Positions 10,880-23,869 of a stretch of DNA of 64,000 nt are shown piece after piece. The notes under the pieces are model-generated. The model made no database searches. It was not told the origin of the DNA and worked only from the letters and a program-made list of their open reading frames with translations. Within the stretch, counting starts at the first letter, position 1; each line of letters starts with the position of its first letter. The position numbers were made by a program, and so were the translations under genes. Location of the stretch: positions 1,676,001-1,740,000 of the forward strand of contig CAIIXF020000009.1 in NCBI GenBank assembly GCA_903813345.2, read 5' to 3'. The stretch is from Owenia fusiformis. Taxonomy: Eukaryota; Annelida; Polychaeta; Sabellida; Oweniidae.

Positions 10880-13497
10880 ATATAATGCATAGATATAACA
10901 TGGGCCACTATATGTAATTAAACGAGTAAGATGGACGAATCTCTTGTCATTAATGGATTGATATCTAACAAATAAAGTAAACAGTTCTTTTTTATTTGAC
11001 GTCAGTAATTTCGGTATTTCCTTAAATAGTGTCCATTTGTTTCTATTTCTTTGATTATACATTCGGAAATGTTACAGTTATTGCATATAAAATAGCGATT
11101 GGGATTATTCAGTGTGGACATGTCTTGCTAGGTAAACATGGGCGATAGATTGTATATTTTTTAATATCAGAGTTAAAAGGGTCAAATTAAATATTTTTCT
11201 CTGCTTCGTAGATATTGTGTAAATAGTGAACACTAAATAACTGAGAATATCTCTAAATTCATGCATACCTATTATCTACTACCTCAGGTAAAAGTAAAGC
11301 GTTTGTAATAGTGTGATTTGAACAGCGATATTAATAATATGTAGTACTATAAACAACCATTATGCATTTTGTAAAATTGCTTGTTCATATGCTGTACATA
11401 CAACAGAGCAGAAATCAAAAGGTCTACATGCCGAGGATGCTCTATAATTATTCAGGGTGTCTACAATACCGTCTGTGTAAAGTTAAAAGGGACTCTATGG
11501 ATACCCTGTATAAATCTAACCAATGCATTATTTTGAGAGTTGGTATTGGGGTTGTTTCAAACTCGCTGACTCCGAAACCCCAATATTGATACAGACTAAA
11601 ACATCATATGATTTCCAAAATCATTGATATTTTTTAAAGTGTAATTACGACGTTGATTTATCGATACCATTAATACCATTATTGTGTTTGTTACCATTAC
11701 GTGTAACACAAAACAAATATTTATAAATAATTGAAAAAATAAATGCTATGATGATTTACAATAGTTGTTGTTATCTGTAACAAGTGTCAGTTGTCGGAGT
11801 CTGCAGGTTTGTAACAACAGAATTATATGACTTGTATTTGCTATAAAATATTTGAAATAAAACACCGGGTGAATTTATTTTGGTAGCGGAATATGTCTCT
11901 GATAAGACATTTAAACATTGATGGTGGTTGTAACACCACTGTTATTTTGAAAATTCAGATACCCACAAGTGTATCTTGTTCTATGTCAGAACGATTGTAA
12001 TTCATAAAAAATCATGCAGTACACTAAAATAGGAGAAAGTACTGTATGCAGACATTCTAGAATCTAACCCAAATGCGGGCAGGGGGTCGGATTTCCACCT
12101 GTGCTTTTCCGCAGTGAAATTATTTCTTATCGAAGTACCTATATATAGCTACATATAAAACAAAATATAATACAAAGGTTGAGGTGATTTTGAGCCATTT
12201 TTCCATCTAAATATACCATGTAATAGTAGACATATATTACATATGCATAAAGATATGTAACAAAGAAGTGGCAAAGGGTAAATTGCAATAGATTTGCAAT
12301 ATTTTAAAAATGGCATAAACTGTATTATATTATACTAGGATTTATTTGTACTGATGCCCCTTTTTGGCCTAACGTACATTCAACGCACAATTTTTATTAA
12401 CAATAAAAATAGCAATAAAGTAAAGAAAATAGGATTACATTCTTCAAATGACATATAAAATATTTATTTCAAAATATTTTTAATAAATCAGTAAAATATT
12501 GAATAATATGAATGCAGTTTTATGGTGTAATTTGATATTTATAGAATAATATAGCAGCTATAATTAGGAGCAAAAGAAACTATGAAGATTGGTCGACGCA
12601 ACAATTTCTGGTTCAAATTTGCTTTCAACACCTGGTAAGTTGCAAGTTCACTGGCTGATGCACTATAACGTTTTCTTCTCATCCAACACCTATAATTGAT
12701 GTCTGGAATTCTTGAATTGTATTATAGCCTGGGATATTTTTTAGCAAAATTATCATTTACTCATTATTCTTGGTTCTAGACTGGGTTTTATTGACCCCCT
12801 TATTTTTCAATATTTAATTTCTTCAAATTTTTGAACTAATTACCAGATCTAAGAAAGGACCCACGTTTTTCTATATCGTATATTGTTCTTATTTTTCAAA
12901 AAGGTAACAAATACACCAAGAGATCGAGATCTCTCCCTGTGTTACTTTGATCTTCTTTTGATCTCATTTGAACGACTTCTTTTAGAAGTAGTCAAAATGA
13001 CCCTCGAGGATTTTGAATTACATTACAATTACACTTTACCCTACTCGTTAGTATTATGGAAATTCCTGTGCCCGCATTAGGGTTAAAAAATACTTTAAAA
13101 AATATATGACCTTCATTGGTAGTTATATCTTAATTTATGAAAATATTCAAAACAGTGTATCAAAATAAAAACGAATAAAATTAGATATGTAAGCAAATTT
13201 TAAGCATCATTGTCCTGTTCACTGCATTGTGTGTTATTCTTCTCTAAGCATGACAAATCTAATGACATGAGCATAATCTATGATTATCCATATATTTGTG
13301 TTAATCTTTCTGACAAATGTTTGCTTCCCATATAGATACGGGTGGCTTTGACCTACACAGAGACGGCTGATGGAACTTCTACTTTATTACAACATATGTA
13401 GCAACTAACTTCTTCTAAGGTCTATCTAAATGACATCAAACCCATGTACGCAATATACGTTGAACAATTGAGACTAGATATAGATCATTGGATAAAT
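10880..13497. other. Non-genic stretch
   Basis: AT-rich sequence with short open frames only. The minus-strand frame at 10790-11062 looks mildly coding-like (WTLFKEIPKLL...) and may be a transposon relic, but it overlaps the real exon at 10670-10876. Confidence 0.4.
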
Positions 13498-13499
13498 AT

Positions 13500-15489
13500 A
13501 CACCCCCCTTCATAAGTTTCGCAACCTTAGCTCCCCATTGAATATGTGTTAAAGCCTCTTTACGTTTGAATTTTTATTTACTTAACCTGCGATGAAATAA
13601 CTCATAATATTAATGGAAACGTAACTTGACTTTATTTCCAATACCTCAAATTTTTTTTCCTCGATTACATTAGGTCGAACTTTGATAATAAATTTGATGA
13701 TTTTTTTTAAATCGTCATACCCATGTAAACCAATGGGAAATGGTGGGTTCGTGGCAAATCGGAAATCAGAATATCTATTCAGTAAAAGATTCAGCAAAAA
13801 AATTATATAAAAAATTGAATTGTCTAACTTTTTGTACACAACGTGTTTAGTTTACTTGATCAATACTTAAAGATGTTAATTTAAGAGCAAAAAAGGCTCC
13901 AAAACTTAATAAAATATGTAGTTTGGATGTCCATTTATGTCTGGGGATTATATTTTATACCACAAACACTTATACATACCTGTAATTTGCAATAAAAGTG
14001 CCCAAAAATTGTTGTTTCGAAATTCCCCATTTTCTTGTATCGCACTTGTGTCGTGACTATTACGCGTAGCAGGCAATGTAGAGTATTACAGTACATATTT
14101 CAACATGTACAATATGGCAAACATCAGCGATTCTGATTCCCGGATTCTGGGAAATGGCTATATGAATCCGCGAGAGGGTGTAACTATGAAAACAGGTTTG
14201 CTGCAAAGTTATCAAATTTAGAAAATGTGGATCTTGTTTTTGAGTGGCTTACCAAGCATTTAGATACAAGACTTTGCACAGACTTGCAGTAAATTGGCCA
14301 TTGCAAATTGCAAAATCAGATCGTCAAATTAGTCGTGTCGTTTTTAAACATATGCTTCATTTCTTCTTCCAAAACTTTAGGATTTGATAGAGATAAGTTA
14401 TAACTTGTACAGGAAGAAATGGCAGATCCTACCTTAAATTAGAATCGCTGATTTATCTGGACAAATTCCGAGAAGAAATTGATCAACATCGCGATCAACT
14501 CGGACTACATGTCGTGTGCATGTCACTCTGAACTCGCGTGATAAAATACGGCATATTGATTGGTTACTACTCGTGTTGTTATGACGCGAAAAGCAGTGGT
14601 AAACACTGAATATGTTAATGAACTACCATATATGGAACAACTGTCTTTCTGATTGGTTAACTTTACACGCCTGCTAAATTGATATAGTAGGCGTAGTAAA
14701 TGATTCATTGATAACTATGAAAGTGGGCGTGACCAGCTTTATTTTGACACCAAATTCAAGACGTTTCAAATCAAAATGGCCTCGCAAGACGAGGTTGAAA
14801 TATCTGCAATTTGATACTGATATGGTCTACGATAGATCAAAATTGCCTGCCCCGCGTCACATGTCACGTGAGCATATATTTGTTGAAAAATGAAAGAGAT
14901 GCTGACACTTTATAATCTCAAGTTATACTAATATTCCAAACACATATCCTATTTTTTAATGATGTATTCATTTCTTCATTATATGTACATTTCTTTTAAA
15001 CTCCATTGATTCATTTTTGCAAAACCTTTGCTACTAGATCTTTAAGCTACAGAGTCTTAAAGTCATTTTTGAAAATCATTTTCGCCTCCTGTGTCATTCC
15101 AATGGGAGATTTTTTTGAAATATAATTCTTACTTTAAAGTCTTATAACTTTGCTGATCCTGAAGAAAGGTATCAATTTTCTGTTAAATAAAGTTAGCAAA
15201 TTCAATTGCCTACCTAGCGTGTATTTCTATAAAGACATTTCCATTGGTTAACATGGGCATGTCGATTTTCAAAAGTACATCAAATTTATCATCACTTTTC
15301 GACCTATCGTAATTGAAAAAAAAATTGAGAGAATTTGGAGATATTGGAAGTAAAGTCAAATTATGTTTCCATCAATAGTATAAGTATTTTCATCGCAGGA
15401 TAAGTAAATAAAAATGCAAAGGTAATGAGGCTTTAACACTTAGTTCAATGGGGGTGCTAATGTTGCCAAACTTATGGAGGGAAGTGTAT
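13500..15489. mobile_element. Long-TIR fold-back element, copy A (about 2.0 kb)
   Basis: The left end (CACCCCCCTTCATAAGTTTC) and right end (complement, 15440-15489) are inverted arms extending about 250-400 bases: compare 'tttttatttacttaacctgc' near 13573 with its complement near 15400. The flanks read TA. A shorter relative lies at 20922-21799. No transposase is visible; the centre (about 13860-14990) has no counterpart in copy B and may be a nested insertion. Confidence 0.65.
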
Positions 15490-16800
15490 ATAGGGCGTCT
15501 ATTACAATTTCCAAAGGTATTAGAACCAATTGAAGAATCCCTTATTATCTTGATTTAGCACAAATGGCATTTCTTTAATTATTTTGACTACAAAACTTGT
15601 GATATTCCCCACACAACACGATTTATTAACATAAGACTGTCAACCTCTAAAATGTTGTTATTTTGGTCACTTTTTGAGGTCACCGTGTGCCAAGTTATTC
15701 TTGCGCTAAATCGAAATGTTCTTCTTGCAAACTATTACGAAGCCTGAACCAAAGTAGAAATACACATTAGTCCCACATCTGCATGCATTCCAATAGCCAC
15801 ATAAATATTTTTAATTGATTGAAGTTCACAAAAAGAAATTCTTGATGAAATAGCACTGCAATATTATCCATAACATATACAAGGAATTGATTGATATGCA
15901 TTTGTGAAAACGTACACAAATAACTGAAAATGTTAACCCAATGATTTTATTTTGACCTTACAGCATTCAATTTTGGTTAAAAATGTTTGCTATTATCACA
16001 GGCCAGTATCGAAAAACGTGTTCGCTGTGATAGAGCGTGCTATTTTGCATAGGAACACTAAAAACACAATTTGTTTTTTACTCATATCTTTTATTATACC
16101 AAAGAAAATAACTTACTCCATGCAATGGATATATCATTTGCGGGTATCTTTAACTTCTGTTTGAAGTCCAACAACGCTAAGAGTAAAAGCTATTAACAAC
16201 GGCGCCGGAGTATCAAACTCTAAATGTACCATTTCTTTTATTTCTTTTTAATGGTATAATATAATGACACAATAATCTTTGCATATGGTTTCATCATAAC
16301 TCTGAAGGTATTAATGAGCTTTTGATGTTTTGGGTATTTTCTACACTTTTTATAAAAAAGAATGTGTAAATTTATTGTCCGCTGTGACTGAGCAGTTTTA
16401 ACTGTGAACTACGTTAAGAATTTACGATTCAAATTATATATCTTGAAAGTACCCTTAGAGGAGAGAACGTCTCAAATCACCTTACTAAATTATGACAAGA
16501 AGTCTGGGAGATCTGGGGTAATGCAGATCTGAGATATAAAAACGACCACTTTTGTAGCATTTTTCGGATGTTTTGACATGAAATCAACATGGTGTAAAGT
16601 CAATATTCAATTTTTAATACATTTTCACCAAGACGCCTTGGAATGTCACGTGTAGTGTAAATACAAATAACATGAATTTATTCAAAATAGCGTGCAGAAG
16701 TAAAGCCTGCATTCTGACATCTTTTTCTAGTGAACACCTCTTCTTATCACATATTCCTCTGACTTCTGTATGCAATATTCTCAATGGAGTGAACATCTAC
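15490..16800. other. Non-genic stretch before assembly gap
   Basis: I see no exon or repeat that I can name. The apparent 270-residue frame that runs into 16801 is an artefact of the N run. Confidence 0.5.
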
Positions 16801-17300
16801 NNNNNNNNNNNNNNNNNNNNNNNNNNNNNNNNNNNNNNNNNNNNNNNNNNNNNNNNNNNNNNNNNNNNNNNNNNNNNNNNNNNNNNNNNNNNNNNNNNNN
16901 NNNNNNNNNNNNNNNNNNNNNNNNNNNNNNNNNNNNNNNNNNNNNNNNNNNNNNNNNNNNNNNNNNNNNNNNNNNNNNNNNNNNNNNNNNNNNNNNNNNN
17001 NNNNNNNNNNNNNNNNNNNNNNNNNNNNNNNNNNNNNNNNNNNNNNNNNNNNNNNNNNNNNNNNNNNNNNNNNNNNNNNNNNNNNNNNNNNNNNNNNNNN
17101 NNNNNNNNNNNNNNNNNNNNNNNNNNNNNNNNNNNNNNNNNNNNNNNNNNNNNNNNNNNNNNNNNNNNNNNNNNNNNNNNNNNNNNNNNNNNNNNNNNNN
17201 NNNNNNNNNNNNNNNNNNNNNNNNNNNNNNNNNNNNNNNNNNNNNNNNNNNNNNNNNNNNNNNNNNNNNNNNNNNNNNNNNNNNNNNNNNNNNNNNNNNN
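16801..17300. other. Assembly gap (500 N)
   Basis: Exactly 500 undetermined bases, the conventional size for a gap of unknown length. Confidence 0.99.
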
Positions 17301-17530
17301 TGAACTTAGATTAAGAGGCTGCCAATTTTTTTACATCACTGCTAAATTTCATCCAGTAGTGTTCACTGTTGACCCCCTGGCCAAAAATTCTTGCAAAATC
17401 AAGCAGTTTTTCACCATTTTGAGCACTTCTCGAGTAATTTTAGCCATATTTGGGCCAGTATTGTCAAATGTGAACCCCCCTTGAAATTATTGAAAACTGG
17501 ACCCCTAGGCAAATCCTGGCTACGGGCCTG
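17301..17530. repeat. Interspersed repeat fragment
   Basis: The opening words ('ttaagaggctgcc', 'ttacatc', 'ctgctaaat', 'gttcactgt') recur at 18919-18985. The end ('caaatcctggctacgggcct') is of the kind seen at the ends of dispersed repeats. Confidence 0.45.
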
Positions 17531-19640
17531 ATTTACATTAAATCTACACGTCGACGGGCTTATAAAACAAGTCGAACTTGAAGAGTTTACATAATTTGTT
17601 GCGCGCGCATCGGACTTCACGTTCAGGTTTAGGTTTTCGTCGTCTAAAAGGTGAAATCTTATCCTCTATATTATCAATATGTATGTACGGTGCATGTCCG
17701 ATGAGTAAGATCATGGCCGGGATTTCAGGACACTCATCCATGGTAGGATATGGAACGATACAAATGAATTATAAATTAGTCTGTCACATTAGATGCGCCT
17801 CCCTTATTTTGTGAAATAATTTACTGTGTGGCGCTAGAGCAGAGACATAAAATAAATGTTATTATAATTGTCAATGTTTCACGATCACATTTCATTTGAT
17901 ATTACATCCTAGCACTATGAATAACATTTATAAATTGTCCTGATGTAAATACAATGAAAAAAAGTATTATTTATCAACAGAAATTTAAAATTCATCGCGC
18001 GGTTGCCGTGGGAAATGTGACTGCAAAAGTATGAGAGCGCAGAAATTCTACGGCGAGCGTAGAAAAGCTACTGGCCGCAGAAATGATAGACCGCACGGCG
18101 GCCGTACGTGGGAAATGTGACTGGGGTGTTAGTCTCTAACACGCTTACGTATACGCTTACAGGTTCTCTTAAAACCCTTATATGTCTAATGTGAGCTTTA
18201 TTCTGCTCGTGCTAGAAAGAAGTCAAAATCTCACCTTCTTAATGTTTAACGTGTGAATAGGTTAAGATGCTTTTTTGAATGGTCAATGTACATGTATATC
18301 ATTCATCGAGATCACCAAAGGGCGTAACATGTTTTCTTAATGGTTTATACGGTACATGTGTTCAAAAGTTGTTTGTATAAAATGCTGATATAAAATGATA
18401 CCTGTGCGGAAGTTGGATGAAAAAATAAGATACTTTTATTCAAAGGTTTTATGTGTTTAACCTAACTTGTGCTACATGTCCCTTTGATTACGGTAAATAC
18501 TGCAATGAGAGTCATACACACCAAACAAATGCACACGCACTCAGTTATCAAGTACAGGATGATGTCAATCTCATTCCGTTTTTATCTGATGGCTATTTCA
18601 GGAAATGCTTCATATGTGCTCCCGGCCAACAAAGATAAACTTGGATTCTGCGCTCAAAATTGTTGATCACTGAGACAAAGGTTGACACAAATCCTCAACC
18701 GTTATAGGTTTGATTTTAGCTTTAGTTGCTAATTTTAGCTCATTTATGGTAACCGGATTGTTTGCATACACATTACCCTGTAGTAGGCCCCTAAGATAAA
18801 AATCTGGGGGGGGGGGCATATTGGGGCATCGCCTGCTGTTCAATCGAATTCCAAACCCTGCACGGTATGATCTTACTTGGTCGGAACCACTGCTTATGTC
18901 CTAGAAGGTTCCCTCGACTGCTAAGAGGCTGCCCAGAATTTTACATCGCTGCTAAATATAGTTCAGTGTTCACTGTGACAGCTTTTCCCGTGTCCTCTTC
19001 AAAAACGTAAGGCTCAATTATGCCGAGCCTTGAGAGAGCAACCCAAGTTGTGCATTTTAAACATTGCAATGGCCTTGAAGCACTGGATCTAGGGGAGCTG
19101 AGCCCCAATAAACATTATTCTTTGAATTGACATTGGTATTTAGGAGAAAATGAGCTTCGTTTGAAAACTACAGATAACTACGCGGAGAACCCAAGTTTGT
19201 TTTCCAGAAAATGGAGCATGTCCTGAAAAACCATCAAATGAAAATGGAATTAAGGAGATTGATATTTCACACTTTAATGTAATGTCATGCATTGACTAAT
19301 GTACATTTGAGCCAAAGATGAACCTGATCATGGCATTAGTGGGGAAGTTAGAGGAAAAAACAACGGTCCAATTTTTTCTGGTCACCCTGTATTGTTCCAA
19401 ACTAGCACCTTGAAATGGCATGTTGGGAAAGTAAACTCTATGTTCATGATGTTTATTCAAAGATTTTCATGTTGGCCGCTATTCATCAAAACATGTTTTG
19501 TTCGGTGGGATTTGCTACTCCATGGAGTTGCTGTTTTTCTAGTAAACATTGGGTCGGATGTTCCCATCCCTGCTTACAATTGGATTATCATAATCTCTAA
19601 GCACTTAAGAATCAGATATTGGCTAAGCCATTCACTTTAT
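17531..19640. other. Non-genic stretch with repeat debris
   Basis: No supported exon. A CpG-richer block lies at 17990-18130 ('cggccgtacg'). A Cys-containing short frame at 18453-18638 has no domain pattern. At 19381 the words 'tcaccctgta' repeat the terminus of the transposons described elsewhere in this window. Confidence 0.4.
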
Positions 19641-20385
19641 TAACCCAACGAACGAACTTCGGTAGGGATATAGTGAAGCCCTCCGTCCGTCATTCAGTCC
19701 GTCCGTCCGTCCGGAAGATAACTCAAATACTCTAGTAGACGGATTTTCTTTTTCAAGATGGCCGCCGCTTTAAAAATGACGGGACTTTTTCGCAAAAATC
19801 ATAAATTTTTCATTCGAAACCAAAGTAATTAATATTATTGTTTGAAATTTTGGTAGTATATTCACAACATTTATCTATTTCACATATATTCTGTGTTTTT
19901 CATCCTGACCCCCAGGGGCCGCGTATGGGGGTCAGGGATTTTCGCTAATTTTTTGATCTTTCTGAAGTATAGCTTTATTATACTCAAATGAAAGACAATT
20001 AAGAGTAGATTGCAAATATTGTATCTTTTTTTCTGATTCGAGCTTCGTAAAAGTCAAAATGGCCGTCTAATGTACAATTTCGCAATAATTTTTCGATCCC
20101 TTCAAAGTATGGCTATATTATACTCAAATTGAAGGAATTTTGGAGTAGATCACAATTATGGTATTATTTTTCAGATTTGTACCTCAGAAAAATTCAAAAT
20201 GGCTGCTTTGCAGGAGTTCACAATTCTAAAATCTAATTTTTTCAATTTTAACCAAAGTAATGAGTATAATTGATTGGAATTCGGTAATTGATATTTTGTC
20301 TGTTGGGATTTGCTACTCCGCAGAGTTGCCGTTATCTAGTTTCCCACCTCTGAAATGCAGCTGTCATATTTAGATTTCTTCTTTA

Positions 20386-20921
20386 GCAGAGCTCCTATGT
20401 CCCAAGGCATCAGCATGTACAATTTAATCCATATCCGACAACTGGTACTTGAGATATCAAGTATTACATGTTTAATGAAAAATGGCGGATATTTCATTAA
20501 ATAGCAGCCACCTTGAAAATTTCTTCTCAAGCAGATCAACTGGTATTTGAGTTATCAAATGTTACGTATTTTATGAAAAATGGAGGCATTTTGAAATTAA
20601 ACTGCCATCTTGAAAAATTCTCGAGCAGAGCTCCTATGTCCCTAGGCATCAGCATGTAAAATTTGAATCAAATCCATTCAATGGTACTTGAGTTATCAAA
20701 GATAAAGTTTTTTACGAAAAATGGCCGCCATTTTGAAAATGGTGGCCGTCTTGAAAATGTCTTCTTGAACAAGGCTCCTTTGTACCCAGGCAACATCATA
20801 TAAAATTTGAAGCAAATCCATCCACTAGTATTTGAGTTATTAAAGATTATATTGTTTCTGAAAAATGGCCCCCATTTTGAATAAGCGGCCACATTGAAAA
20901 TTCCTAGTCGAGCAGAGATCC
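20386..20921. repeat. Tandem units of about 140 bp
   Basis: Units start near 20386, about 20520 (shortened), 20624, 20764 and 20908, each beginning with an 'agcagagctcctatgtccc' type word. The tandem array is the body of the host element. Confidence 0.6.
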
Positions 20922-21799
20922 TACACTCCCCTCCATGAGTTTGGCAACCTTTTTTCCCCACTGAACTACGTGTTAAAGCCTCTTTACGTTTGAATTTTTA
21001 TTTACTTAACCGGCGATGAAATAACTTATAATATTGATGGAAACGCAACTTGACTTTATTTCAAATACCTCCAAATGTTCTCAATTTTTTTCCTCTATTA
21101 CAATAGGTCGACAATTGATGATAAATTTGATGAAGTTTTGAAAATCGTCATACCCATGTAATCCAATGGGAAATGGAGGGTTCGGGGCAAATCAGAAATC
21201 GGGATATCTTTTCAGAAAAATATTCAGCAAAAAATATTTTTATTTAGAAAATTGAATTGTCTAACTTATTTGTACATTAAGTGTTTAGTTTATTTGATGA
21301 ATATTAAAGTTACAGCGCTTCAAACTCATGTTTGAAAATAATTTTTCGCCTCCTGTGTTATTTCAATGTGAGAGGTTCTTTGGAAAACAATTTTGACTTT
21401 AAAGCCCTATAACTTTGTTGAACCTGAAGAAACATATCAATTTTTTGTTAAATAAAGTTAGCAAATTCAATTGCCTGCTTAACTCGTATTTTTTGCAAGG
21501 ACTTGGATGGATGGATATTCTGTCGTATGACTTGCGGCAAAGCTATCATTTCCCATTGGTTAACATGGGAATGTCGATTTTCAAAAATTCATCAAATTCA
21601 TCATCAATTTTCGACCTATTCTAATTGAGGAAAAAAATGAGAAAATTTAGAGGTATTGGAATTAAAGTCAAATTACGTTTCCATCAATAGTATAAGTATT
21701 TTCATCGCAGGTTAAGTAAATAAAAACTCAAAGGTGAAGAGGCTTTAAAACGTAGTTCAATGGGGAAAAAAAGGTTGCCAAACTTATGGAGGGGAGTGT
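20922..21799. mobile_element. Long-TIR fold-back element, copy B (878 bp), TA target
   Basis: The ends read CACTCCCCTCCATGAGTTTG and its near complement at 21780-21799. The two arms are almost fully complementary for about 250-300 bases ('tttttatttacttaaccggc' at 20996 against its complement near 21715). TA flanks both ends. No coding region. A relative of copy A at 13500-15489. Confidence 0.75.
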
Positions 21800-21927
21800 A
21801 CACTCATAAGGCATAAGACTATAAAATTTGAATGAAATCTGTCAACCGGTATTTGAGTTATTGCCTGGACACACGAACAGACGGACGGCTTTTCTATATC
21901 CCCCTCAAACTTCGTTCGGTGGGATAA

Positions 21928-22740
21928 TTACTCTATTTATTTTCTCTATTAATCTGTTATTTACACAAATGCAAATATTTCAACAAAGCTTGATTACATC
22001 TGACTAGATGAGATAACTAAAATGTATTTGAACCAACAGTTCAAACAATTTAACATCAGTTTCATTTAAATTACCATAGCAACTATAATAAATCACCTTT
22101 TGTAAGCCAAGTTGTCGTTAACAAAAACTTTGTGCATCATTTCTAAACCATTCATTGACTCATTGTCCCCATGATGTAAGTGAAAAAAGACTTGAAGAAT
22201 ACACTGTAAGTTAATCAGGTCCAAGCCATGGTATACATGTACACAGTGGTCTCCCTAGCATTAGAGCAAGTGGGCACAGCATCCACCTGAGATTTCAAAA
22301 ACAGGCTTGTACCCACCGGAAAATCCATTTGCACCCACTAGAAAATGAAGAAAACCATGAAAAATGGACATATTTTGACCATTTTGGTCTGAGTTGTGAA
22401 AAACCAGAATTTTGCATCATCTCGACAAAAATCCTAGGGAGACTGCTGTATATAATATGTACATGTAGTCTTACAAATGTAAGTTCTTGTATCTCCACCT
22501 TTTTTCACTATTTCCAAATGACTAGAGTTAACTTCAGGTTATCTACATGTATGGCTCATAAGCAGGGATTTCATTAGAATAACTCACAACAGGGAACAAT
22601 CTAAATTAAAAAATCACTGGAAACAGTTGGAATATTCCAAAAAAATATAAATAGACAATTTTGGTAAAAACAACCGAACAAAACAACTTGCACGTTGCTG
22701 CTAACAAAAGCCCTGCTGTTTCACATTTATTAAAAACCTT
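21928..22740. other. Non-genic stretch
   Basis: No supported exon. AATAAA on the minus strand at 22727-22732 is well placed as the poly(A) signal of the OXLD1-like gene. Confidence 0.4.
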
Positions 22741-22742
22741 CA

Positions 22743-23336
22743 TCAACTAAGTTCAAGGAGTAAGAAAGATCTTAAATTAGCGTCCTCAATTTTCATAATT
22801 TCAGCTTTTGCTTTGTCACCCCCATCTTTATAATAATCCTTGAGTTCATCTGCATAAGCAATCCACACACAATTGGCACAGCCACTCATACAACAGAATT
22901 CTGGGGGCAAAGGAGGTGGTCCCTTCCCAGGTACAACGTCATCAGTCGATAGTTTTGAGACTCCTTCATGGATATAGATTTGTAGTTCTGGTGGATCAGT
23001 ATCAGGTTTTGTAGACAGCGTTTCAGGTAGTTGGCTTCTTGACAGTGTTACAATATTTTGCGTATCATCTTTAGTTGTTAATCTGGCAGTATTAAGCACT
23101 GAGGTATCGCATAATGTAGCATCTCCTTTTGAATTAGATCGTTCATAATCTTCTGCTTTACTTCTGGATTGAGCTTGTTCATTATTCTGAGATGCATCTT
23201 TTGTATTCACCTTCTGAGAGTCAATTGTGATGGCTGTCTTGATGTCGAACACAGATGGATCAATCTTATTGCACAGATTACTAACACATGAGTTGATGAC
23301 TTTAGAGCACTGTAACGGTTGCTTTGCCTGAAACAT
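22743..23336 (-). CDS. OXLD1: OXLD1-like protein (oxidoreductase-like domain)
   Basis: The last 60 residues hold the oxidoreductase-like domain (Pfam Oxidored-like): PPPLPPEFCCMSGCANCVW, then a YADEL helix and the ending LRSFLLLELS. The CC-x-S-GC-x-NC cysteine cluster is the family signature. The 130 or so residues before it are polar, low in order and unlike any domain I know. Start is uncertain. The only in-frame ATG is at 23336 (197 residues). The frame also stays open to 23444 without an ATG, and a GT..AG pair (donor after 23409, acceptor before 23327; phase 0, 81 bp) could join an upstream exon that I cannot place. OXLD1 relatives are generally annotated as mitochondrial, with no assigned reaction. 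Confidence 0.8.
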   Translation of the reverse strand: MFQAKQPLQCSKVINSCVSNLCNKIDPSVFDIKTAITIDSQKVNTKDASQNNEQAQSRSKAEDYERSNSKGDATLCDTSVLNTARLTTKDDTQNIVTLSRSQLPETLSTKPDTDPPELQIYIHEGVSKLSTDDVVPGKGPPPLPPEFCCMSGCANCVWIAYADELKDYYKDGGDKAKAEIMKIEDANLRSFLLLELS

Positions 23337-23595
23337 AGAATTAATCAAACGATTACTCTTTAATTTCTTTGAATGTATAGAATATGCACAATGCAATTTT
23401 TGACTTACCCATAGATTACTGCGACTGTTAAAATTGTCTCTCAAGTAAATAAAAACTGTTATGGTTGAATGTGAAATCTATTTTGTTGAAAATAAAGGAG
23501 ACATGAGTAGAGTGATTAACTCTAGTTTTAAGAGAATTTGTATGCAAACATGTAAAATTATGGCCTCGGGGATATTGTGTCTGGATATTCTTCTG

Positions 23596-23865
23596 TAACT
23601 CACACTGGCGGATCTGGGGGGGGGGGGGGGCTGGGGGCCTTGGGGCCAAAAAGAAATTTGGGCAACAAAAAGGCCTTAAGGTCCAATAAGTGGGCCTTTT
23701 CGATCATTACTGGGCCTTTTAAGGCCTTATTTTTTAATTTCAGGCCAAATTTTTAAGTAAATGGGCCTCAACATTTCAAAATTTGGGCCCACTTTTGGGT
23801 TGTAGGGGCCAAACAAATTTTCCGGAACTTTTTTTCTCTGACCTGAAATCTGGCCCCCCCCCTTG
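23596..23865. mobile_element. GGATC-type MITE, copy 1
   Basis: Begins 'ggcggatctgg' followed by a G run and ends in a C run. The interior ('cattactgggcctt' and 'ccttattttttaatttcagg') is shared with the copy at 25527. The CAGTGGCGGATC start suggests a hAT-type non-autonomous element (inference). Confidence 0.55.
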
Positions 23866-23869
23866 TTGG

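Larger units (their letters stand above)
19641..21927. mobile_element. Interspersed element with GAACGAA-type inverted ends, interrupted by a nested insertion
   Basis: The left end (CCCAACGAACGAACTTCGG) and right end (CTTCGTTCGGTGGGATAA, ending 21927) are inverted copies. Both ends carry nearby 'gtccgtc' or 'gacggacgg' runs. Inside are tandem units of about 140 bases (about 20386-20921), each with 'atttgagttat' and 'aaaatggc' words. The host repeat is cut at 20921 by the fold-back element at 20922-21799 and resumes in register ('ataaggcataagactataaa'). Confidence 0.65.

Noticed and set aside
10790-11062. Minus-strand frame that looks mildly like a transposon protein tail
   Set aside because: It overlaps the well-supported last exon of the NIDO-AMOP gene and has no diagnostic motif.
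16672-17484. Long plus-strand open frames of 270 and 177 residues
   Set aside because: They are open only because the 500 N bases contain no stop codons.
18453-18666. Cys-containing short plus-strand frames
   Set aside because: Two overlapping frames, no splice context and no known cysteine pattern.
23328-23408. Firm annotation of an 81-bp intron in the OXLD1-like gene
   Set aside because: Splice signals fit, but the stretch is also open in frame and no valid upstream exon was found, so it is left as an alternative.
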